From: CAYWFU01 sp964457585
GTDB lineage: Bacteria > JACRDZ01
Reading direction: 5' to 3'
Length of the DNA stretch: 35,503 nucleotides
Assembly (NCBI GenBank): GCA_964457585.1
Contig: CAYWFU010000026.1
Span: forward strand, 1 to 35,503
The notes beneath the pieces were generated by a model that worked only from the letters and a program-made list of their open reading frames with translations, had not been told where the DNA came from and ran no database searches. Shown here one piece after another: positions 27,101-30,364 of the stretch; position 1 is the first letter of the stretch; the number at the start of each line of letters is the position of its first letter. A program made the translations under genes and the position numbers.

Positions 27101-27297
27101 TCTTTTACTTCAGCTTCATTTGTTTTTGAGCGGAGTTTCCCTGTTTCATTGACATTTAAGCCGATATTCTTGATTGAATTATCATTTCCTGCTATTCCAA
27201 AAGGAATAACAAAAATATAATAAAATAAAATACAAATAATGCCATATTTTATAAGAAATACAGATTTGCCATAAAAATAATTTTTTATATTATCCAT
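9166..27297 (-). CDS. Giant secreted subtilisin-like (S8) multidomain beta-helix protein
   Basis: One uninterrupted frame of about 6,043 residues. I start it at ATG (27295-27297), which has AGGTG 5 nt upstream; an in-frame GTG 21 nt earlier has no SD. Residue numbers below count from that GTG. Order: signal peptide (to about 44); I9-like propeptide (about 105-172); S8 protease with D216 (LLDSG), H249 (GHGT), N338 (AGNDN) and S400 (GTSISAA); DUF1565/beta-helix (about 460-860); concanavalin-like domain (about 880-1110); Golvesin-like domain (about 1140-1285); Ig-like and chitobiase-C-like domains (to about 1770); second helix (about 1776-2240); second Golvesin-like domain; malectin-like domain (about 2494-2656); two jelly-roll-like segments; PKD (about 3114-3206); four PPC domains (about 3225-3765); third helix; IPT-like segment; five tandem helix units to the end. 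No PEP-CTERM, LPXTG or T9SS tail is visible, so anchoring is unexplained. Likely an exported surface or matrix protein with proteolytic potential; substrate unknown. Confidence 0.88.
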   Translation of the reverse strand: MDNIKNYFYGKSVFLIKYGIICILFYYIFVIPFGIAGNDNSIKNIGLNVNETGKLRSKTNEAEVKDITKTIFFHKPILSYSLNNKDTSYIKTAWIVNHELLIKFNKKLTKQKMNEILKKVNGKILPDELNKIGTYKIAIPDTQNLNDTIEKLKKESEVELVEPNFISKALSIGTNPLLYDNNKSNLSLIKAESISNNNQQTEINIGLLDSGVDATHPDIKGKIINGYNFIDNSTTIKDEYGHGTFIAGVISSLIDAKRAINIVSFKVLDEYGSGDFATVARGIIYAADNAATYKIKILLLPFGGYADSKVLHDAIIYAYKKGLTLIAPAGNDNQNLPMYPAAYPEVIAVSAVDSNKARYEVSNYGDWVDIAAPGVNIYSTSSGGGYKIDSGTSISAAYVASAAAMLYQRFPNISNDDIYYFLTSTSNDIGDKGYDMYYGNGLLNIETLLTSGKIIYVDQSAKCTDPDGSAEKPYKTIEDASNAAKSGDTILVAPGIYYESFVIQKNIKIKAKALLEEYQNFKSAERTVIDGNNKNIAVTLSDNTEFEGFKIKNAATGILINSAPTNCVIQHIIFDSTQNGIDGTDVNIHIDENKFYNISGTAIDLVNTGLDSEIYNNTFSENPGVCIKINNGKWSSNGISYNVFSDNGFILGPVDEYKLDPTLFIEKKNKQTIFQIVNTSPDVKDNNFHNSGSIMSISGAGAKPHIYYNMIGKAASGCSVTGGAEPRFSNNYFTDHKVSIYTSSNTIIENNRFLGIAGAVRGSNFTFINNSVFFSHRPGEKDYTISQCEELTAVSGSGIAKGNLHFANLVPYFISPLGYGKNLFTSYNDEFANRNHVLCGCIPLNMVSGEGSFAIDPLLSNLQQDNYIPFYNFEPEEVYTLDSIIPVSGTWKPTYFENGFTVTPVNSEIGIATIKDSLNAKEVGHTFKTVLRFENEDNIKGGTRKAGFIFGYKDIDNYYFALIDGRYIKIGKRVNGAESILYDKRTKYPAKKPADIHDMVHYDLSLSIYRDYNYPAVKKTYEYGFMGGFRGYFAGLGKSKEEYSDYYTIKFSVSSNDPLGRSSINSWEKSISIQIDKEISSGFLGLIGGSTKVRFDHLTSSPVTSPLIDAGDPGAGFTDINKTRNDIGENGGPSIAKTYILDNGDGNVFRMVPSSKWTRYDSKTSYNKVKSYITNANNNSYAEFSIPKNIEPGAYQVYIWWPNKDNLASDVPISITDSNNRERLFSVDQTGEDKYRQWVPGRWNYIATADFNQNNIGKIVIKDKVTNSNTVIAVDAVMLVRTIPDKLPPYASDHNPWDRCTRVLRNGYSGITFQGEYDWPFTETRFNANSFTNPRISLAIRDDGTGVDRNSIKMKIKSSYGKDMTFDSSSPQLEINGTPRNFTASIVPNFLFDYEEVVVVTVTASDRSVPANIFTETYSFTIKPDVDPPTTTAIPGWGIYAFKLVGEYAVGIYADEPCEIYYTTGEKETPEVGGKTTIHATAEPTDIIAGGGLYKLYKINVDIPADTVLRFFGVDKLGNKEEITHSVRYIIDPLAPDYSNVVINPKNAKVGDTITISYVVDQVLSRKPTVTIDGFEAEITEGAYIDSDTFASYEDILKELEEKYKGKSHTPNTFKFKYTVTGKEKEGMNTIIVTGQGLPIINKEGMLEEGHIGTVEVSIDLDYTNPIPQVSLTGGLYKGQQTITLTSEDNSTIYYTLDGKEPDIWNGSSVITKVPRNTIQDGSKTPITGETFIYNGPITISRNTILRFTAIDKAGNTSENKQEVYFIIPTGIKKAYVGTGEYNSIQKAIDNIFTSGGGEVYVNPGIYNEDITIKNGIALYGNNGKDNNIDSASNIIINGKCFLEDYTAVLGVTLAGPITEMAKEDNASIVLINNIIKKRVLITDSIFLVKNCQIESGESGIQAYDSYIQLEDSKIIGCTQGLYLYSNNPIVSYSYITGPDSNFDGCRGKITGSRFEGCGTGIDLRNSQIEIIKDNFFISNTNAINLDYFKQDNKYTRTTITNNVFEKNGTPFATSGTGADAVFAMNVSNSEGPIVAKNGARISVFRNYFRDRLWEKSKAVVLEANAHGMICNNLITDSWVGMETSPVAQDPVAPFVANGPLFFFNNIVDGGYGQSVYGSWGICVHGYSEATPSSKDIPLLNVGNVGLRKFYANYSTLDAKNSFTDFDNDNYLLKPNGSWVDSGKEIPYFETFKEAWNFYLPALMNLGDPWENWTLFNDHDGSYNDIGMFGGPFAVFPVMVDNNDEEAVFSNPKSWSRISSDAAWGYNNLKDAFLATSEASVTITPQIPENGYYDIYLWWTKGISTSKITKLTLNSVYPENMEAETKIIDQTVNGSQWNKIATVKLKKGTENNIVLSGYGSVYDAAMFVRVPPDEMPPSINNIGQLAGFSRIPRNETYDVDREAVLQFAISDAVAGVDKNSIKVSVTREGQEVEGNLNIIGSPHRYQMFFTPDKKFNYNDIVTVKVSASDLLTPKRSMPDETWSFKVVGPNVFHINCGYRDIIDNKNMHWWTDKPYANERGWGYVGGAPAMHGSYYRGPGELEGTSRADKNKFEYKFDVDNGKYFVSLLFNNWVEDYAGVFSYPSGRSNVMIESDDKLEGYDRVEELGPRDTRIYYFIADVKDGQLNINFDKGPLYNGSPTIEAIEVVPYTTQSDNSAPYVVDYKPFKGASSFQGMEPYVLDGTISYLIKDDQSGVDSNTIKLYVYNKYVPFEIVETIPNVSGTGNNYRIKYKLKDIDPLNPMVSVGIEAKDNAGNQLKFETDGIGRVKHPFPAVGIMKSSQFNAATNSYIAQTEIMVYPFFGNHDFENGQLWPWTIVSGYGYQPATRIDNNYVWVEGRTAPDNPPDYNVQGNYFLSYIGAPPGFEDQEKSGILRSGFFTIKTGQIDFLLALGTNISVNRILDEKDNEIYDVIASASGGNQSFMTRRYFDVSKYIGSTVYIQVNGCSGADDFNINLSPVAKGLFNPKFSLGSLAGWEIESGTAFLDQPVLTKVKGKYAIITSENENKKGVLKSSIFVLKGYKMSFKIGGTKNLENTYIALCAAETTPGVAYAGEEIIKATGNNSGLFKEIIWDNLDKYIGTKVYIKIVVNDGYIMISDIEVESGSEFTGPNELPTAEIKTQAPPLRANRPIRMYAIVNDIDGIVTNFYWNFGDGVASIEKDPLHTYKEFITSTKKITVSLTAADDDGDKTTVTKELTIYPESYIPTEDPTLIPDADKLDAYEPDNNYQEAQVIDFSPSQATTNTYLDLLSPDIMPSLVQYHTIYPEGDKDWIKYLIYNTKSYRFRTIPVTSGVDTIINIYKEIPNLKPLLVSSNDNSGPNGGSQITFTLGNRKEIGPYYLEIVSNKDITGNSKNFKSTGTYRIEMSYDGTEDRYEDDNIPNYATLLSIDGTLQSHTFAPFGDVDWVKFEAAKGRTYFIRTSNLIGGADTVLYLYSDPNGKPIDFDDESGNGAHSSLIKFECKQSGTYYVKVTSYYPQYGRGSYDISITDTVLIDSILNLKADPYEEDDVSANAAEMFLSEKNVTYTQLHNFFPFGDVDWIKIKVKQGYTYTVETDELSSETDTVISLYDENLKLITTNDDTMGYASFVTFGIPYKKSMKSDSYYYIKIFHNDTKNGIGDYRVKVTAYNIELTPDAFEYDNDIANSKEFVINPLLQNKLYTKGKQNHSFYPEGDEDWVYFNGIKDKWYVIKTENLAVGADTVIELYDSTEKLITRDDESGLGHSSIIVWPCKTNGIYYLKVYPYSPTGLGLYDLSIRDADVAAQTKPSEKKVYLIPQDYLSIQTAIDQANTGDTIRVASGIYKENIDFSGKGILVESISGPWTTIIQGKGDGPVINFDQSEPSDAVLKGFSIINGKSKAGGGIVILNSSPIIIGNFIYNNSSTEKGGGIYISGGSAQIKDNTIMDNYSAGYGGGIMVEGKSSFDINISGNKISNNNSPFGGGIAVIDTNLEIEENEIEENIGAGIYLSNSSSQIMKNDISNNSYTYDYLIEAVNSSKPLIINNIMTQAYPDKEITAISVNTSRAYVIQNTIVGSGWNIFNLMGKADVLVKNCIIWGQTSIGAVGKGSALVIEYSDVEGGYTGAGNMNADPMLNADYSLKSKSPCIDTGNTEDSINKDKYDNLRNSEAGYDIGAIEYQNGVSRITSISSRDLAYGEKANLQISGDGFDNIKEVQLIQKGQIAINIDNFKLEAGILSFEFNTNDILPGALDIVLIDGQGKKSIEKNSLIAQTNIYVDNSVKISGNGKTKDTAFKTIQETFNPDKNKLSMGMIINIAQGTYTENVTISSGGINGYPINLKADNSKINGSITIKNTGKINIEGMNITYVKESKGIDLSNAQYVKVKDTVISGTGTGIGINIQNSSYNLIENSIFLSGKNGMNIAGGKNIKIYSSKFNNNETGINSDNSSNCIFNNVKTYDNKNYGYYFNETNNSRIGIGEIYNNNTGIYFKDSKDNNIKDTIIDHNSASGVYVYTKTNTKGSVASVNINKSIIYGNNTGAVREGTGYITITNSIAAGNNYGLESINEWWGGQERFKENYNLIYGNYYWDKNSVTDGAYTFHGDAGFVDAENRDYRLYADSDAIDNGENGITIGITGNEVINPSDKTYYVQIDGNDKNDGISSAFRTIQKAVDTATGGDKIIISAGEYKEDVVITRGGSKAHPVTIQGNSNTVINAVDTGITIKKASGVVLDGINCKGGKTGVKAYNGTGITLKNMNISNAVESGISISYLSYAQIENVSVSASKNGLNSSIITNIEVDNSSFSGNSDTGISLDNTSNCAFNTVKVFDNKNYGYYFNESHNNNITNGEVYRNNTGMYFTDSKDNNIKSTIIDHNTLAGIYAYKKTNSDGSGTTINIDNSIIQGNTKGAVREGAAYITILNSAVTGNNYGLESINEWWGGENRFKENYNLVYNNYFYDRNGITAGTNSIQGDAGFVDAENRDYRIYADSDVIAKGYRSVNIGIARDNIKDVSNQTYYVQTNGSDTNDGINSAFRTIQKAIDTASGGDTIIISAGEYTEDVVIKRSGSKAHPITIQGNNEAVINAVNTGITLAKASGIVLDGIKINGGARGLQAYNGIGITIKNIEINNASSEGITISYISSLIIDNVIESGGKKGISSSIAINMEVRNSSFSNNSDTGINLANSSNILFSNVKVYKNKKYGFYFYESHNNTIASAEVYSNNTGIYFKDSNNNNINNTIIDHNSSAGIYANKQTNSAGSSTTIKVNNCVIQGNNKGAVREGGGYITITNSAVTGNNYGMESINEWWGGTDRFSENYNLVYGNYYWDRSGITSGVKSIQGDAGFVDAENRDYQIYADSDIIGRGEKNTNIGITRNRIIAPSNQTYYVQTDGSDTNDGQSRAFATIQKAIDTAIGGDTIIIGAGEYNEDVIITRGGSKAHPVTIQGAGNAVINAVDTGITIKKASGIVLDGIKINGGATGIKAYNGTGITFKNIEITNTGEEGISISYISSLIIDNVSESGSKKGIMSIIVTNTEIRSSRFSNNSETGISLDNNTNCIFENIKIYENKKYGVYVSNSSSSSINNAEIYKSEIGIIFSNSKNINIKNTTIDNNSINGLLLFAGDNDVTVNNSIFYGNNIAVLRKVYSGVLRIYNSIVYGNNYGLQNIAEWDKNKTIIENYNLIDMNYYWDRSSVDKGVNSITGDPGFIDAENRDYRIYADTSLSGNGEKNTNIGITSAEIVQIARNIYYVSPYGSDMSSGISSAFRTIQKAVDTAKAGDTVIIEAGEYQEDVAIKHSGTKTYPITIQGKGETIIRPIDTGVTFAKVSNIILDGIKIEKGVTGIKAYNGRGITLKNITIKGAEEEGISLSLISNSSLNNTNESESKTGLMSIEARNIDVQNSSFSKNETGINLYICSNYTFKQVKTNENIEFGFYINSSNSNNINESEIYKNNIGINFNNAKWNNVNSTVIDYNSSIGIYLSSGDNDITVNNSVFYANKTGLLREAYVGILLINNSIIYKNAYGLKNNLEWDGLSRFTENYNLIDKNTYLDRDKVTVGTKSIKGDPKFINVQERDYHVNSGSITIGTGLNGKNIGL
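9169..14616 (-). repeat. Five tandem ~1.1-kb in-frame repeats (beta-helix units) in the giant gene
   Basis: Five units of 372, 367, 367, 361 and 349 codons begin at 14616, 13500, 12399, 11298 and 10215. Units 2-4 open with TYYVQ-DG-D-NDG and unit 5 with IYYVS; unit 1 is more diverged (NIYVDNS). Each then has AFRTIQKAVDTA, GGD-III-AGEY-EDV, a run of short right-handed beta-helix coils (NDxSG/GITL-type turns), a WWGG or W-containing segment, ENYNL, and closing D-GFVDAENRDY. The lengths are all multiples of three and the DNA is visibly alike, so the array grew by in-frame duplication. In unit 5 the end is shortened. Confidence 0.88.
16010..17650 (-). repeat. Four tandem PPC (pre-peptidase C-terminal) domains
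   Basis: Within the giant gene four successive domains open with DAYEPDN, DRYEDDN, DPYEEDD and DAFEYDN (near 17640, 17190, 16795 and 16400). Each contains the PPC signature of an acidic D-YE-DD start, a (Y/F)PEGD-DW or PFGDVDW turn, and a GADT-(I/L)-LY strand. PPC domains are secreted beta-sandwiches found on extracellular proteases and are sometimes cut off during maturation. The acidic loops suggest calcium binding; that is inference. Confidence 0.85.
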
Positions 27298-27408
27298 TTT
27301 CGCACCTATTTTTTTCACACTTTAAAGTAATAGAACACACGAATGAAAATTCCTCATAATTTTTTTAGTTACATTTGATATACAGGAATTTGAAAGTTTA
27401 CATTTTAT

Positions 27409-27466
27409 GCCCAATGAATTGGGCAACTACAAACATATTGCATTGTAGTTGCTCGATTCATCGAGC
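27409..27466. repeat. Three abutting stem-loops (58 bp)
   Basis: Three hairpins lie end to end with no base between them: GCCCAATGAATTGGGC (27409-27424, 7-bp arms), AACTACAA...TTGTAGTT (27425-27450, 8-bp arms), and GCTCGATTCATCGAGC (27451-27466, 6-bp arms). They could fold as three linked hairpins in either strand. A partial relative sharing CGAGCAACTA lies near 6156, so this looks like a dispersed REP-like intergenic repeat. It could also mark the 5' region of the giant gene, about 110 nt upstream of its start. Confidence 0.6.
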
Positions 27467-27579
27467 TTATTTTGAAATAACTCCATTTATAGAGCAATAT
27501 ATTGATATCCAGAAACACTTATAGAGAAAAAATAAAACCAGACTAAATGTGTGATTGTTTTGTGGGGGCTAGTTGAAAG

Positions 27580-27712
27580 CTTAAGAATTTGAAAGATTAG
27601 GCACAAAGGTACAAAGTAGCAAAGATAGAAAGTTTAAAAGAAAACCAAAAAAACTGTGTTTTAAACTGTTTTTACTTTGTGCCTTTGTGCCTCTGTCACT
27701 TTGTAACTTAAG
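27580..27712. repeat. Large imperfect hairpin made of degenerate octamers
   Basis: AGGCACAAAGGTACAAAGTA (27599-27618) is an inverted match, 19 of 20, to 27673-27692. The similarity extends outward (CTTAAG at both ends) and inward (AGTTTAAA / TTTAAACT). Each arm is itself a tandem of loose octamers: GGCACAAA, GGTACAAA, GTAGCAAA, GATAGAAA on the left, with the complementary pattern on the right. It has no coding capacity. Confidence 0.6.
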
Positions 27713-28087
27713 TCGCTGCTGAAGATAGCTTGATTTATTACTATTTGGAATATTAATTACTGAGGAAAAACGAAGTAAATTGATAATAACAGGATTGTAT
27801 AATTCAAACTAAGTTAAATATATTTACTATTTTCAAACTATTTTTGGTTATACACTTTTAGTTACCAGAGAAATCCCTTAAGCGCTTTTCTCCCAGAACC
27901 AGCACCCATATTTTTTTCTCTTTTTACCATAAAAAAAATTTTTCCACTTCCTTTCATTCAGTAATTTGGGTATGAGCTTTCATTAAGTTATTTGTAACTT
28001 ATCACTACTTCTTTTAGTTGTCAAGCTAAAAGCAAATCAATTGACTAATTGAAATTGAATTTTAATTTCAAAATCAAAATAATTTCC

Positions 28088-28129
28088 TTGACATTTGTAT
28101 ATATGTATAATAAAATTTGTATATACAAA
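28088..28129 (+). promoter_or_regulatory. vapBC promoter and overlapping operator palindromes
   Basis: TTGACA (28088-28093), 17 nt and TAAAAT (28111-28116) form the promoter. A perfect 14-bp palindrome TTTGTATATACAAA (28116-28129) covers the region just after the -10 box, and a direct copy of its first half, TTTGTATATA (28094-28103), lies 22 bp upstream inside the spacer, about two helical turns away. This is what is expected for autoregulation by a ribbon-helix-helix antitoxin bound at paired sites. Confidence 0.65.
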
Positions 28130-28146
28130 ATCGGAGGTAGTTTTAA

Positions 28147-28341
28147 ATGAAAACAGCAATAAAAATGACTACAATAAGACTCGATACAAAACTTGCAGAT
28201 GAAGCAATAAAAATATTTAATGCGAAAAATAGAAGCGAGGTAATACATTTAGCTTTGAGGGAAATTATTGCACTTAAAAAATTTAAAAACTTAATGAAAA
28301 GAAATAAAGGGAAATTACAGTTTACAGGATATGATAAATAA
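28147..28341 (+). CDS. vapB: VapB-family antitoxin (ribbon-helix-helix)
   Basis: A 64-residue antitoxin. The N-terminal TTIRLDTKLADEAIKIF (about 10-26) is the DNA-binding strand and first helix of VapB proteins of the DUF2191 type. The middle NRSEVIHLALREIIALKKF (about 31-49) is the second helix and dimer region, and the basic, flexible tail would bind and block the toxin. GGAGG lies 9 nt before the ATG. Its last 11 nt overlap the toxin gene, the standard toxin-antitoxin arrangement, and the promoter carries likely operators for its own product. Confidence 0.87.
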   Translation: MKTAIKMTTIRLDTKLADEAIKIFNAKNRSEVIHLALREIIALKKFKNLMKRNKGKLQFTGYDK

Positions 28342-28744
28342 TTTAATAATTTTTGATACATCAATTTTTATCGATTATTTCAGATATGAAAAATTTGAGA
28401 TTAACTTGCAAAATGTAAATGGATTAATAAGAAATTCCTCTGTGGTTTTATCGAAATTGCTCCGTGGAGCGACTAAAAATAATGAAATTAATTTTATAAG
28501 AACTCTTGAGAAAAATCATCCTGTCTTAACACCAACACAAAAAAATTGGATTGAATCCGGTTTTATCTTATTGAAAATAAAAAAAGATTACGGTTTTCTT
28601 GCAAAAAAAATAAGAGATTTACATTTTGATGTTCTAATTGCACTAACAGCAAGAAATTATGGTGCTGTTGTGATTACATCAAATAAAACAGATTTTGAAT
28701 TAATACAATCTTATAAAGAGTTTAAACTTAATATCTGGCAATAA
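28331..28744 (+). CDS. vapC: VapC-like PIN-domain toxin with Lys in place of the catalytic Glu
   Basis: A 137-residue PIN-domain protein of the VapC ribonuclease family, which cut tRNA or rRNA when free of antitoxin. D9 (FDTSIFID), D100 (HFDVLIALTA) and D121 (NKTDF) are conserved and in register. The second acidic position, normally Glu in a VL-ELLRG box, is Lys42 here (VLSKLLRGA, codon AAA, one base from GAA). In characterised VapC proteins this Glu binds the metal, so the toxin may be weak or inactive, though the frame is intact and the antitoxin is kept. Alternatives are a true variant or a sequencing error. Confidence 0.85.
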   Translation: MINNLIIFDTSIFIDYFRYEKFEINLQNVNGLIRNSSVVLSKLLRGATKNNEINFIRTLEKNHPVLTPTQKNWIESGFILLKIKKDYGFLAKKIRDLHFDVLIALTARNYGAVVITSNKTDFELIQSYKEFKLNIWQ

Positions 28745-28765
28745 TATCTGTGTTCTTGTGACATT

Positions 28766-29398
28766 ATGAAAAAAAAATTAAAAATAAATGAAATATTCAA
28801 AAGTATTCAGGGAGAATCAAGTTATATTGGTCTTCCCTGTATTTTCATCAGACTTACAGGTTGTAATCTGAATTGCAGTTATTGCGATACAGATTATGCT
28901 AAAAAGAATGGGACTTTTTATAATTGCGATAAGATAATGAAGTCTATTGAAAAATTTGAATGTAATCTTGTAGAAATAACCGGGGGTGAACCGCTTCTTC
29001 AGGAAGGAGTTTATGATTTATTTAAAAAATTATTAAAAAGGAAATATACTGTATTGCTCGAGACAAATGGCAGTATATCTTTGAAACAAATTCCAAAAGA
29101 AGTGATAAAAATAATGGATATAAAATGTCCTGATAGCGATATGAGCGATAAAATGAATTATGAAAATTTTAAATTTCTTACTCACTGTGATGAAATTAAA
29201 TTTGTCATTAAAAGTAAAAAAGACTATGAATGGGCTAAAGAAAAAATCCATTTATATTCTCTAAATAAAATATCGCATGTGATAATTTCTCCAGTATGGA
29301 ACGAAGTTAGTCCTGCAAAAATATCTAAATGGATATTAAGAGATAATCTACCTGTTCGTTTTCAAATGCAATTGCATAAAATTATTGGAATATCTTGA
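28766..29398 (+). CDS. queE: 7-carboxy-7-deazaguanine synthase (radical SAM)
   Basis: QueE makes 7-carboxy-7-deazaguanine from 6-carboxytetrahydropterin in the queuosine pathway. The cluster-binding CxxxCxxC motif is C33-NLN-C37-SY-C40 followed by DT, as is typical of QueE. N-terminal FKSIQGESSYIGLPCIFIRL and the SAM-binding TGGEPLLQ (72-79) agree. 210 residues is normal. It starts 21 nt after vapC with no strong ribosome site, so it may be read through from the vapBC promoter, an odd pairing of a toxin system with a tRNA-modification gene. queC follows after a 291-nt gap full of repeats. Confidence 0.93.
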   Translation: MKKKLKINEIFKSIQGESSYIGLPCIFIRLTGCNLNCSYCDTDYAKKNGTFYNCDKIMKSIEKFECNLVEITGGEPLLQEGVYDLFKKLLKRKYTVLLETNGSISLKQIPKEVIKIMDIKCPDSDMSDKMNYENFKFLTHCDEIKFVIKSKKDYEWAKEKIHLYSLNKISHVIISPVWNEVSPAKISKWILRDNLPVRFQMQLHKIIGIS

Positions 29399-29408
29399 TG
29401 GGAGACAG

Positions 29409-29677
29409 AAGGCTGAGAGCTAACTATTACCCACAAGTCAGGGTAAATAACATTGACAATTGACGATTGAGCATTGAGAATTGAGCATTAAGGTTTAAAT
29501 CTTTTGAAAACATTAGACGTTATTAATATAAATTGAATTATAATGCTCAATTGTCAATGCTCAATGCTCAATCGTCAATGAAATATTTGTAAATTTCAGC
29601 TTACTCTCACAAGCGTTTTTAGAGATGTGGGTAATAGTAATGGAAAGTAGAAGATGGAAGGCTAAAGGCTGAGAGCT
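29409..29677. repeat. Nested inverted-repeat element in the queE-queC gap, flanked by 13-bp direct repeats
   Basis: The direct repeat AAGGCTGAGAGCT occurs at 29409-29421 and 29665-29677. Inside it ACTATTACCCACA (29423-29435) and its perfect inverse (29626-29638) mark outer arms. Inside those, 29451-29490 and 29541-29580 are 40-bp inverted repeats matching at 36 positions. The 40-bp arms are built of heptamers NATTGAS (CATTGAC, AATTGAC, GATTGAG, CATTGAG, AATTGAG). The sequence around the direct repeats is itself a loose heptamer tract (AAGGCTG, AGAGCTG, AGGGCAA). No gene or riboswitch is seen here; in particular no preQ1 aptamer signature. Confidence 0.65.
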
Positions 29678-29689
29678 GAGGGCAAAAGG

Positions 29690-30364
29690 ATGAATAAAAA
29701 AGCAGTTATTCTATTGAGCGGTGGATTGGATTCAACAACTACGCTGGCTATAGCAAAAAAAAATGGGTATGAATTATATACTTTAACATTCGATTATGGA
29801 CAAAGACATAAACATGAACTCAAAAAAGCAAGAATAATTTCAAAAAAATTTTCAGTGAAACAGCATTTAATAATTAAAATTGATATGCGTAAAATCGGGG
29901 GATCAGCCTTAACAGATAATATTCCTGTTCCTGAAAGAAAAAACTCAAAATTGCCGTCTGGTATTCCTATTACTTATGTACCTGCGCGGAATGTTATTTT
30001 TTTGTCATTTGCTCTTGCATGGGCAGAGAAACTAAATATACAGAATATTTTTATTGGAGTAAATGCTATTGATTTCAGCGGTTATCCGGATTGCAGATCG
30101 GATTTTATTCGTGCTTTTCAAAAAATGGCTAATCTTGCGACAAAGATGACTTCAGAGGGAAAAAAAATAAAAATATTTACTCCTCTAATTAAACTTAAAA
30201 AATCTGAAATTATTAAGTTAGGAATAAAGTTAGGAATTGATTACAGCATTACGCATAGCTGTTACAATCCGGATAAATCAGGTAAGGCATGCGGGAAATG
30301 CGATAGTTGTACTATACGTGAGAAAGGATTTAAAGAAGCAGGTGTTGTTGATCCTTTAAAATGA
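29690..30364 (+). CDS. queC: 7-cyano-7-deazaguanine synthase
   Basis: QueC converts 7-carboxy-7-deazaguanine to preQ0 with ammonia and ATP. The PP-loop is SGGLDS at 10-15; TFDYGQRHKHEL (33-44), PARN (98-101) and GYPDCR (131-136) are family blocks. The zinc site is complete: C191, C201, C204 and C207. 224 residues is normal. GAGGG lies about 7 nt before the ATG. Its stop overlaps the following transporter start (ATGA, 30361-30364), so the two are translationally coupled. Confidence 0.96.
   Translation: MNKKAVILLSGGLDSTTTLAIAKKNGYELYTLTFDYGQRHKHELKKARIISKKFSVKQHLIIKIDMRKIGGSALTDNIPVPERKNSKLPSGIPITYVPARNVIFLSFALAWAEKLNIQNIFIGVNAIDFSGYPDCRSDFIRAFQKMANLATKMTSEGKKIKIFTPLIKLKKSEIIKLGIKLGIDYSITHSCYNPDKSGKACGKCDSCTIREKGFKEAGVVDPLK

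Larger units (their letters stand above)
27319..28087. other. Long gene-free region between the giant gene and vapBC
   Basis: About 770 bp without a convincing gene; open frames on both strands are short, AT-biased and lack ribosome sites. It contains the promoter region of the giant gene (no clear -35/-10 pair and no sigma-54 site recognised), the three-hairpin element at 27409-27466, and the octamer-repeat hairpin at 27580-27712. From 27720 to 28080 I see only AT-rich sequence with minor inverted repeats. Confidence 0.5.

Noticed and set aside
27298..27318. GTG start for the giant protein
   Set aside because: No SD before the GTG, whereas ATG at 27297 has AGGTG at good spacing and begins just before the signal peptide.
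27319..27408. Search for a sigma-54 site or the dyad block ahead of the giant gene
   Set aside because: Neither motif is present, so co-regulation with the PEP-CTERM pair is not supported.
29399..29689. Possible preQ1 riboswitch before queC
   Set aside because: The hairpins here are built from heptamer repeats; no short preQ1-type stem with the CUACACCC-like loop and A-rich tail was found.
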